Shown piece after piece: positions 7,439-12,745 of a DNA stretch of 12,745 bases. The position numbers were made by a program, and so were the translations under genes. The notes under the pieces are model-generated. The model had not been told where the DNA came from. It was given only the letters and a program-made list of their open reading frames with translations, and did no database searches. Position 1 is the stretch's first letter, and each line of letters starts with the position of its first letter. The stretch is from Nitrospira sp. (GTDB lineage: Bacteria; Nitrospirota; Nitrospiria; Nitrospirales; Nitrospiraceae), in contig JANYBU010000263.1 in NCBI GenBank assembly GCA_025360665.1, forward strand, positions 1-12,745. Direction: 5' to 3'.

Positions 7439-7986
7439 ACAGCGGGATTTTCACGTGACGCGCGAACACGAGAGTAGCGCAGGAGCAGCCACGCGGCACC
7501 GGCTCCGAATAAGCCGCCGATCACCCAACCTCCCAGCACGTCCGTAACATAGTGGGCCCCGATATACACACGCGACAGACCGATCAGTCCGACCAACGGC
7601 CAACTCACCCAGCCTGACCGCGGATAGAGCACGTGGAAAAAGGCCGCAGCCGTCGCGGTGTTAATCGCGTGATTCGACGGAAAGCCGAAGGTCTTGCCGC
7701 AGGCTTCGATCTGGTGGATATCCGGGAGTGCCATGCAGGGTCGCGGGCGAGCCGCAAGATCTTTGATCCGCGCCCCGACGAAATCCAACAGGCCGATGGA
7801 AGCAGCCAGCACCGGGGCTGCCAGTAACGCTTCCCGCCAAGACAACCACAGCCAATAGCCCGTCAGCAGGATACCCGGAACCCATAACAGGCTTGAGTTG
7901 GAGAGATTGAGTGCCAATCCGTCTAACCAGGCCGACTGCCCGGCGAGACCGTTGACAACGTGAAAGAACGATTCGTCCCAACTCAT
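7435..7986 (-). CDS. PAP2-family membrane phosphatase
   Basis: This 183-residue inner-membrane protein carries the three-part type-2 phosphatidic acid phosphatase signature: K75-x6-R82-P83 (KDLAARPRP), P103-S-N-H106 (PSNH in place of the commoner PSGH), and S138-R139-x5-H145-x3-D149. H106 and H145 are the expected nucleophile and acid/base. Five hydrophobic segments surround these motifs, putting the active site on the periplasmic side in known members. The family dephosphorylates lipid phosphates, such as undecaprenyl diphosphate, phosphatidylglycerol phosphate or lipid A. The substrate is not visible here. The ATG at 7986 has no clear Shine-Dalgarno, and a repeat-filled gap lies upstream. 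The stop (7435-7437) overlaps the stop of the convergent GTPase gene (7436-7438), leaving no room for a terminator between them. Confidence 0.9.
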   Translation of the reverse strand: MSWDESFFHVVNGLAGQSAWLDGLALNLSNSSLLWVPGILLTGYWLWLSWREALLAAPVLAASIGLLDFVGARIKDLAARPRPCMALPDIHQIEACGKTFGFPSNHAINTATAAAFFHVLYPRSGWVSWPLVGLIGLSRVYIGAHYVTDVLGGWVIGGLFGAGAAWLLLRYSRVRASRENPAV

Positions 7987-8004
7987 GTGGATGACGATAA
8001 AGCG

Positions 8005-8032
8005 TCACCCGTCATTCGTCAACCGTCAAACA
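8005..8032. repeat. Heptamer tandem repeat, four units
   Basis: Four consecutive 7-base units (8005-8011, 8012-8018, 8019-8025, 8026-8032) all begin TCA and mostly read TCA-N-N-C-G; the first is TCACCCG and the third TCAACCG. The block lies just upstream of the PAP2 start. The same consensus recurs at 8660-8694. Confidence 0.65.
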
Positions 8033-8040
8033 GCGGGAAA

Positions 8041-8112
8041 TGGTCTGTCTGGTCTAGCTGGTCTAGCTGGTTTATTTGGTCTATCTAGTTTGTTTGGTTT
8101 GTCTGGTTGTCC
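8041..8112. repeat. Nonamer tandem repeat, eight units
   Basis: Eight back-to-back 9-base units span exactly 72 bases, with consensus T-G-G-T-Y-T-R-K-Y. Examples are TGGTCTAGC (twice in a row, 8050-8067), TGGTCTATC and TGGTTTGTC. The unit boundary keeps TGGT (once TAGT) at every ninth base. Because nine is a multiple of three, the plus strand reads as Gly-Leu-X repeats, but this open frame is antisense to real genes and is not thought to be coding. The block sits in the gap 7987-8167 between the PAP2 and TonB-like genes. Confidence 0.8.
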
Positions 8113-8129
8113 GGATTCTCGTCCGCACT

Positions 8130-8157
8130 ATCAGCTATACGCCTTCAGCCTTCAGCT
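8130..8157. repeat. Heptamer tandem repeat of a second type, four units
   Basis: Four 7-base units with consensus W-T-C-A-G-C-Y run from 8130 to 8157. ATCAGCT, TTCAGCC and TTCAGCT are good copies, and the second unit (8137-8143) is degenerate. It ends ten bases before the stop of the TonB-like gene. Together with the two preceding blocks, it means that almost the whole gap is made of short tandem repeats. Confidence 0.5.
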
Positions 8158-8167
8158 CTTTACGATA

Positions 8168-8641
8168 TCATCGCGTGCGGAAATGAATGCGCACGGTGAG
8201 TTCCCCATCAACCGGCTCATCGCCTTTCATCTGGGGATCGAAGGTCCATTTATTCAACGCAGCCATGCCGGCGATGGTGAGCTCCCGATGCTTGGCCGGT
8301 TCCAACACCACGACAGTCACCGTCGCACCCTTGGAAACCAGCATGCGCACTTTCATCCAATCGTCGAGTTCCTTGCCGTCCAAGGCAGGCGGAATGGCCG
8401 GCCAGGGTGTGGCTTTGGGAACCGGTCCAAGCTGTTGATCCTTGTTAAGCGGCAGGCCATGGACATGGACCTCAGGCAACTCCAACACATCTTCCTGGTG
8501 GTCGTCCTCGTGCGTGGCCTCGTCGCCAGCCACCGCATAAGCCATGGCCGGCCAGAGAGAGACACACAGCACGCAGCAGCGCACGAGGCGTCGGAGAAGC
8601 ATCGCAGCAGTATGTGGCAATGTCATCATCGGGTCAACCAT
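8168..8641 (-). CDS. Exported protein with TonB C-terminal-like domain and His/Asp-rich segment
   Basis: The 157-residue protein has a hydrophobic N-terminal segment (about 15-36, LLRRLVRCCVLCVSLWPAMAYA) that reads as a signal peptide. It is followed by a short His/acidic stretch (DEATHEDDHQED, 40-51) and LPEVHVHG (55-62). The C-terminal 65 residues resemble the TonB C-terminal fold, especially the end: AALNKWTFDP (127-136) followed by a Gly-x-Pro-like turn, then GELTVRIHF (146-154). In TonB this domain touches the TonB box of outer-membrane receptors. Here the long Pro-rich linker is missing, so it is not a standard TonB. It is the last gene after the receptor, 55 bases downstream. Several starts are possible (8641, 8629, 8626, 8602). 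The Met at 8602 (MLLRRL) would give the cleanest signal peptide. No strong ribosome binding site decides between them. Confidence 0.7.
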   Translation of the reverse strand: MVDPMMTLPHTAAMLLRRLVRCCVLCVSLWPAMAYAVAGDEATHEDDHQEDVLELPEVHVHGLPLNKDQQLGPVPKATPWPAIPPALDGKELDDWMKVRMLVSKGATVTVVVLEPAKHRELTIAGMAALNKWTFDPQMKGDEPVDGELTVRIHFRTR

Positions 8642-8659
8642 ATTGGACCACTGCCCGAC

Positions 8660-8694
8660 TCACTCATCACCCATCACTCGTCTCCTGTCACTAC
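8660..8694. repeat. Heptamer tandem repeat, five units, matching the block at 8005-8032
   Basis: Five 7-base units fill the 55-base gap between the receptor stop and the TonB-like gene. Good copies are TCACTCA, TCACCCA and TCACTCG, with looser copies at 8681-8687 and 8688-8694. The consensus TCAC-Y-C-R is the same as in the block on the other side of the TonB-like gene, in the same orientation. The repeat therefore brackets that gene. Confidence 0.65.
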
Positions 8695-8696
8695 TT

Positions 8697-11123
8697 CTAA
8701 AAGAACCATTGCGCACGGAAAAAGAATGAACGGGGCATCCCCGCATGGGCTATCCCGAGCCCGATACTGCCTCCGCCCGTATTGTAGAAGTACTTCTGGT
8801 CAAGCAAGTTCATGGCATCGAATCCCACCAGAAGCTTTTGCTGATCCCACGGTAGAGTGAATATGTGGGTAATTGAGGCATTGTACGTGGTCCATGACTG
8901 GAAGTGCGCGGAGTTGGTGAACGCATCATCGCTCGCCGCCGTCCGCAGACCCGAGCCATAGAGCATCGCGCCCGAAATGGTGGTCCGCTCTCGGAACCGA
9001 TAGGCCGCCACCGCTGAACTGGTCATCGTCTGCGAGTGGTCGCAGAACACGCCGCCCGCCGTGTTGATGTCCGAAATCTCCTTCGTCTCCAGCAAGTAAT
9101 TCCCCGACTGCAACCCGTTGGCCTTGCACCGGCCCCACGCCACGTTGCCGCGCGCACTGAAGTCGTCGGTGATTTGCAGTTTGAGGGCGCCGTCGATGCC
9201 CATTTGATAGCCCCACTGAAAGGCAAAGAAGTTCAGCATCGGGGTCGTGCCAAACTGCCCGGCATCGGACTGGAAGTGACTCCGTTTGTAATAGGCGGCC
9301 AGCTCCACAGTGGCCCAGCTGGTCAGCGCGTGGTAACTGCCCACTTCGAAATAGTTGGCGCGCTCCGCCCTGGGCCTGAATCCTGTCGGGTCATCGGGTT
9401 GGGCGGTTGTGCCCTGGAGATTCACCTTGGTAAACGCGATCTGCTCGACATTCGGCGGCGTGAACAGCCGGCTATAATTGGCATGAAAGACGTTCGACTG
9501 ATTCAACTTGTACGTGACGCCGAGGCGTGGACTGATCTGCCCTTCATCGTAGAAGCTTTGAACCTGGTCATACCGCACACCCAGGTTGAGAGTCCAGTGC
9601 TCGGTCGGGCTCCATTGATCTTGGACCCACAACTCCTCGCGCTTCTGCACGTTGGTATTGGCCGCGGTTTGTGTGAGCACCGGCCCAATCGGAAGACCCG
9701 TGCCCGGATCTACGGCGAAGTCAAACAACTGAAATTGATTCTGCGCGTTCGTGTACTGGAACTGAAACCCGGTCTTCACGAGATGTTGTGTGTCGGGAGT
9801 CCAGGTGTAATCGAGTCGCGCCCCGAGTGAGTAGGCCGTTCGCTTCTGATTCGCCGTCTGCTCTTCAGGCACATAGGCCAGCGTGTTGAACGGGTCGGTG
9901 GTGAAGTTCGCATACGAATTCCGCAGAAAGCCGGCGAGCTGGAAAAACTGTTCGGCGTTCACGTCATGGCGCCAGACGAGATGCGTGTACTGGGAGTTCT
10001 CTGTCTGGTTCTGGTTCGCCGCCTGGGAGGCCGCGGGGGAGAATGTGGGGTCCTGCGCCTGAAGGAGGGGCAGCACATCTTGGTTCACGGCCAAGCCCGG
10101 GATCGTTGGAATCTGATGCTTCGCCACCGCGTTCAAGAACACCCAACTCACGCTATTGCGGTTGTCGTGCTGATAGTCACCGCGCAGATAGGTTTGATTG
10201 CGCTCGCTCTGATCGTGAAAGACCGAATGCCCGAGCGTCGGCGGCTCAATGCCCCGATTGGTTGACGTATAGCTGTTGAGGGCATAGTAGCGGACCTTCT
10301 CGCCGACCGTGCCGCCGTACTCGAACGACGGGTTCACCGTCTGGTTCGAGCCGCCAAACATTTGGACCGAGCCGAACGGGGGACGCGTCCCGCTCTTGCT
10401 GGTGATATCGACCACGAGAGCCGTCTTGTTGCCGTACTGGGCCTCCATGCCGCCGAGGATAATATCCGCCCGCTCCCACATGCGGGGCGAAATCACGTCG
10501 GTGAAGGTCGAGCTCACCCCTTCCGGAATCGGCACCCCATCGATCCGGAACTGCTGATTGGCGTGGTCCTGACGGATATGGGTTTCCCCCAAGGCCCCAT
10601 ACACCACACTCGGAACCGTCTGTAAGACCTCAGCGACGGTGTTATTGTTGCCTCGTGGGAGGATCTCGACGTCCTTCCGGCTCAATTGGTAGGTCTCGCT
10701 TGAAGCCTTATATTGGATCGTCGGCAAGGGAGATATAATCTCAAGTGCAATTTCTTTTGTTACTGCCAGGGTGAGCGCCACTGAAGCCGCCCGCTCCATA
10801 CCGATGTTCACCACCACGAATTCGCTCCTATAGGTATCCTGAACCGCACTGACGGAATACGTGCCATCTTGCGGGACCGTCACGGTGAATTCCCCGGCCT
10901 GGTTCGTGACCCCCTGCGTCACGATGTTGCCTTCCTGATCGCGCACCTGCACGATGGCTTGATCCACCCGGCGGAGGTCCTGACTCTGAACCAGGCCGGT
11001 GATCGTGCGGGTTTCGTTGTCGGCCGCAAAGACCGCGTCGCCTGCACCGAACACACCTGACATCACCACAGCGAGAATGCTTATAATCCCAATCCACAGA
11101 CCAACAGGAATAGTGCGTAGCAT
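8697..11123 (-). CDS. TonB-dependent outer-membrane receptor with N-terminal carboxypeptidase-regulatory-like domain
   Basis: This is an outer-membrane gated channel that imports a scarce ligand using TonB energy. The 808 residues begin with a signal peptide (core about 8-28, probable cleavage near A33/A34). Residues about 38-120 form a carboxypeptidase-regulatory-like beta domain (ITGLVQSQDLRRVDQAIVQV, NQAGEFTVTVPQDGTYSVSA). The plug follows at about 135-247, with PRGNNNTVAEVLQTVPSVV (156-174), FRIDGVPIP (192-200) and the region around GGMEAQYGNKTALVVDITSKSG. The rest is a 22-strand-type barrel ending in an outer-membrane C-terminal Phe (RAQWFF). C-terminal half cysteines (GRCKANG, VFCDHS) could form a loop disulfide. 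The ligand is not predictable. It is flanked by two small exported His-rich proteins on the same strand. The ATG at 11123 is preceded by a 102-base gap from the upstream gene. No cobalamin-riboswitch hallmarks were seen there. Confidence 0.93.
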   Translation of the reverse strand: MLRTIPVGLWIGIISILAVVMSGVFGAGDAVFAADNETRTITGLVQSQDLRRVDQAIVQVRDQEGNIVTQGVTNQAGEFTVTVPQDGTYSVSAVQDTYRSEFVVVNIGMERAASVALTLAVTKEIALEIISPLPTIQYKASSETYQLSRKDVEILPRGNNNTVAEVLQTVPSVVYGALGETHIRQDHANQQFRIDGVPIPEGVSSTFTDVISPRMWERADIILGGMEAQYGNKTALVVDITSKSGTRPPFGSVQMFGGSNQTVNPSFEYGGTVGEKVRYYALNSYTSTNRGIEPPTLGHSVFHDQSERNQTYLRGDYQHDNRNSVSWVFLNAVAKHQIPTIPGLAVNQDVLPLLQAQDPTFSPAASQAANQNQTENSQYTHLVWRHDVNAEQFFQLAGFLRNSYANFTTDPFNTLAYVPEEQTANQKRTAYSLGARLDYTWTPDTQHLVKTGFQFQYTNAQNQFQLFDFAVDPGTGLPIGPVLTQTAANTNVQKREELWVQDQWSPTEHWTLNLGVRYDQVQSFYDEGQISPRLGVTYKLNQSNVFHANYSRLFTPPNVEQIAFTKVNLQGTTAQPDDPTGFRPRAERANYFEVGSYHALTSWATVELAAYYKRSHFQSDAGQFGTTPMLNFFAFQWGYQMGIDGALKLQITDDFSARGNVAWGRCKANGLQSGNYLLETKEISDINTAGGVFCDHSQTMTSSAVAAYRFRERTTISGAMLYGSGLRTAASDDAFTNSAHFQSWTTYNASITHIFTLPWDQQKLLVGFDAMNLLDQKYFYNTGGGSIGLGIAHAGMPRSFFFRAQWFF

Positions 11124-11225
11124 CGGTTTCTCTGCAGCTCAATACAACATGAGTGATGCGTGCGCCAGCTTTCCGGGGACAGCGTCCACCGGCGCAGCAG
11201 CGCATATTGCAAGCAGTTCAGGTAA

Positions 11226-11558
11226 TTACGAGCTGGGAGGAGCGCGGGAGGGACCGACGAACGAGAGATCGACGGAAAGAAGAACGGACTCAGACGGAAG
11301 TTCCTGATGCCAGACGAGTTCACAGACGGCTAATGTCGGGACATCAAGATCAAATGACCCAGCCGTATGGTGCTGGACCCACTGGCAGATGTCGGTATCG
11401 GAATGTTCGTGCCCATCGTGGTCAGCCGCCGCCAACTCGTGATGGACATCCTGCGCCACAGCAAACGGCGCAATGGCGAGCAAGAGTAGGACAAGGCCGA
11501 TCGCCACAGTGCCCCGAAGAACGCAGAGCAGACGTAGTATGGAAGTGCGTAGAGTCAT
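11226..11558 (-). CDS. Small exported His-rich protein, function unknown
   Basis: The reading frame is open from an ATG at 11579 (117 residues). The second Met at 11558 (110 residues) is preferred because the likely promoter overlaps the first ATG. Counting from 11579, a strong hydrophobic core at about 26-41 (AIGLVLLLLAIAPFAVA) is a signal peptide with cleavage after AVA (residue 42). The mature protein opens with a metal-ligand-rich stretch: His at 46, 47, 54, 57, 59, 70 and 71, with several Asp/Glu. C65 lies in ICQWVQHH and C86 further on. The rest has no recognised motif. The layout (signal peptide, His/Asp cluster, C-x-W-x-x-H-H) suggests a periplasmic metal binder, perhaps related to small exported proteins encoded beside TonB receptors. 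I cannot name a family with certainty. It probably leads the operon with the receptor. Confidence 0.65.
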   Translation of the reverse strand: MTLRTSILRLLCVLRGTVAIGLVLLLLAIAPFAVAQDVHHELAAADHDGHEHSDTDICQWVQHHTAGSFDLDVPTLAVCELVWHQELPSESVLLSVDLSFVGPSRAPPSS

Positions 11559-11571
11559 TGAGGGCGAGCTA

Positions 11572-11599
11572 AGTATCATAGGCTTTCACGGCTTGTCAA
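11572..11599 (-). promoter_or_regulatory. Probable sigma-70 promoter for the His-rich protein / receptor operon
   Basis: On the minus strand a perfect TTGACA (11599 to 11594) is followed, after 16 bases, by GATACT (11577 to 11572; four of six matches to TATAAT). Transcription would start near 11565, leaving only about seven bases before the ATG at 11558 and excluding the ATG at 11579, which overlaps the -10 box. Confidence 0.4.
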
Positions 11600-11655
11600 A
11601 CAGCGAACTTACGAGAGCCATCCGAGCATCTCCAGCCGTCAGGTGCCTCCTCAGT

Positions 11656-11675
11656 GGATATTTCCTTTAATATCC
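11656..11675. promoter_or_regulatory. Inverted repeat, possible operator
   Basis: A perfect 7-base inverted repeat, GGATATT at 11656-11662 and AATATCC at 11669-11675, with a 6-base spacer, sits in the 174-base divergent gap between the His-rich protein and DAHP synthase genes. It is embedded in the only strongly AT-rich stretch there, which also holds TATATT boxes at 11678-11683 and 11684-11689 that could be -10 elements for the rightward gene. The spacing of two half-sites about 13 bases apart fits a dimeric repressor. The regulator is unknown. Confidence 0.4.
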
Positions 11676-11735
11676 GCTATATTTATATTCTTCCGAGCGC
11701 GCATCGCCCCCGTCAAGCTACAGTTGGCAATTCCC

Positions 11736-11742
11736 AGGTGAG
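11736..11742 (+). promoter_or_regulatory. Ribosome binding site of the DAHP synthase gene
   Basis: AGGTGAG lies 11 bases before the ATG at 11754. This supports that start, which also gives an N-terminal length equal to that of E. coli AroG within one residue. Confidence 0.6.
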
Positions 11743-11753
11743 AAGACAGAACC

Positions 11754-12745
11754 ATGCAGAGACCTCTCGATAACCAACACATCATTGAAATCAAACCGCT
11801 GCCCTCCCCGCGGACGATCAAGAACAATCTCCCGATTACCGATCAGGCCGCCGCGCTGGTCGTTGAAACCAGAGACGCTATTCGCCGCATTCTACATGGG
11901 CAAGACCGGGAGCGACTCCTCGTCATTGTCGGCCCCTGTTCGATCCATGACCCGGAAGCCGCCTATGAATACGCCGCCAAGCTGAAACCGGTTGCCGATG
12001 CCTTGCGTGATCGACTCCTAATCGTGATGCGAACCTATTTCGAGAAACCCCGAACGACGGTCGGCTGGAAAGGGCTCATCAACGACCCCCACCTGGACGG
12101 TACGTGCGACATCGCCACCGGGATGGAACTCGCCAGAACCATACTGCTGAAGATCAATCAATCCGGCATGCCCTGCGCGACAGAATTGCTCGACCCCATC
12201 AGCCCACAGTACGTCGCCGACCTGATCAGCTGGACGGCCATCGGGGCACGCACCACAGAAAGCCAGACGCATCGGGAAATAGCCAGCGGTGTCTCGATGC
12301 CGGTCGGCTTCAAAAATGGAACAGAAGGCAGCTTGCAAGTCGCGATCAACGCGATGACATCGGCCCGCGCGCCGCACCACTTCGTCGGCATCAATACCGA
12401 GGGACAAACGTCGATCATCAAGACCGCGGGCAATCCAGACCGACACATCGTCCTCCGCGGCGGTGGCGGGAAAACCAACTACGACGCCGAGCATGTGGCC
12501 AACGCCGAAGCGGCTGTAGCCGGCGAGGGCATCGCCCGCCCCATCATGATCGACTGCTCCCATGACAACTCCAGCAAAGACCATCGGCGCCAGGGTCTGG
12601 TCGCGCGCGAAGTCCTCCGCCAATTCCGTGAAGGCCGCCAATCCATCATGGGCCTGATGCTCGAAAGCAATCTCAACCCCGGCAAGCAGACCTGGAAACA
12701 AGGCATCTCCCTCGCCCACGGCGTTTCCATCACCGATGCCTGTCT
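11754..12745 (+). CDS. aroF: Class-I DAHP synthase (3-deoxy-7-phosphoheptulonate synthase), 3' end cut by window edge
   Basis: This enzyme catalyses the first step of the shikimate pathway, joining phosphoenolpyruvate and erythrose 4-phosphate to DAHP. The 330 visible residues align almost without gaps to E. coli AroG/AroF (about 350 residues), so roughly 20 residues are missing at the right edge. The metal ligands of AroG (C61, H268, E302, D326) correspond to C62 (GPCSIHD), H270 (CSHDNSS), E304 (MLESN) and D328 (ITDAC). The substrate-binding residues R93, R166, K187 (KNGTEG) and R235 (LRGG) are present. The long conserved segment after VMRTYFEKPRTTVGW is intact. At the effector pocket, the position of AroG S211 is G212 (FVGIN), as in tyrosine-sensitive enzymes, so AroF-like regulation is predicted. 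The symbol reflects this resemblance; the isozyme type is inferred. It diverges from the His-rich protein operon. Confidence 0.95.
   Translation, partial: MQRPLDNQHIIEIKPLPSPRTIKNNLPITDQAAALVVETRDAIRRILHGQDRERLLVIVGPCSIHDPEAAYEYAAKLKPVADALRDRLLIVMRTYFEKPRTTVGWKGLINDPHLDGTCDIATGMELARTILLKINQSGMPCATELLDPISPQYVADLISWTAIGARTTESQTHREIASGVSMPVGFKNGTEGSLQVAINAMTSARAPHHFVGINTEGQTSIIKTAGNPDRHIVLRGGGGKTNYDAEHVANAEAAVAGEGIARPIMIDCSHDNSSKDHRRQGLVAREVLRQFREGRQSIMGLMLESNLNPGKQTWKQGISLAHGVSITDAC

Noticed and set aside
8005..8157. Repeat blocks considered as a CRISPR array or replication-origin iterons
   Set aside because: Units of 7-9 bases without spacers do not fit CRISPR. There is no rep or dnaA-type gene nearby and no DnaA-box pattern to support an origin.
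7985..8860. Long plus-strand open frame (291 codons) containing Gly-Leu-X repeats
   Set aside because: It runs antisense through the TonB-like gene and the end of the receptor gene. Its Gly-Leu repeats come only from the 9-base DNA repeat, and it has no family resemblance.
9036..9830. Plus-strand open frame of 264 codons inside the receptor gene
   Set aside because: It is antisense to a clearly recognisable TonB-dependent receptor, with composition typical of a shadow frame and no motif.
11124..11225. Gap before the receptor gene considered as a riboswitch leader (cobalamin type)
   Set aside because: At 102 bases it is too short for a cobalamin riboswitch, no conserved B12-box-like sequence was seen, and it lies downstream of a probably co-transcribed gene.
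11153..11572. Arg/Gln-rich plus-strand frame of 139 codons opposite the His-rich protein
   Set aside because: Its composition is low-complexity and antisense-like. The opposite frame has a clear signal peptide and an ordered His/Cys pattern.
12018..12719. Minus-strand open frame of 233 codons opposite the DAHP synthase
   Set aside because: The opposite strand encodes a near gapless match to AroG/AroF with all catalytic residues, so this frame is a shadow of its codon pattern.

Overview
The window looks like chromosomal DNA of a Gram-negative, moderately GC-rich bacterium. The best guess is Nitrospira or a close relative (phylum Nitrospirota). This rests on overall protein flavour, the DUF502 / tmk / holB / metG neighbourhood, and intergenic low-complexity blocks of 7- and 9-base repeats of a kind I associate with that group. 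It is an inference, not a proof. The outer membrane is certain from the TonB-dependent receptor.

Left part (1-5202) is housekeeping. A DUF502 membrane protein runs leftward off the window edge. Diverging from it is a tight rightward operon: thymidylate kinase (tmk), the DNA polymerase III delta' clamp-loader subunit (holB, 1 base after tmk), methionyl-tRNA synthetase with a C-terminal tRNA-binding domain (metG), and a secreted protein of unknown function whose ATG overlaps the metG stop.

Middle part (5310-7986) carries a zinc-type cation diffusion facilitator exporter, a 209-base gap filled with an unusual palindromic repeat element, a COG0523/CobW-type GTPase with a CxCC metal motif, and a convergent PAP2-family phosphatase whose stop codon overlaps that of the GTPase.

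Right part (8168-11579, leftward) is a three-gene set. In transcription order it holds a small His-rich exported protein, an 808-residue TonB-dependent receptor, and a small exported protein with a TonB C-terminal-like domain and its own His/Asp-rich stretch. With the zinc exporter and the COG0523 GTPase next door, this suggests a transition-metal acquisition and homeostasis locus. The metal is not identifiable from sequence. At the far right, divergent from this set, a class-I DAHP synthase (shikimate entry) runs off the window edge. Its effector-site glycine predicts tyrosine-type feedback.

The least ordinary content is intergenic. The gap 7987-8167 is built almost entirely of three consecutive blocks of short tandem repeats (7-mer, 9-mer, 7-mer). 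A second 7-mer block of the same consensus as the first lies on the other side of the small TonB-like gene. The gap 6255-6463 contains 9-mer repeats arranged as two inward-facing arms around a TTCGAA-rich palindrome. No RNA genes, CRISPR arrays, insertion sequences or phage genes were seen.
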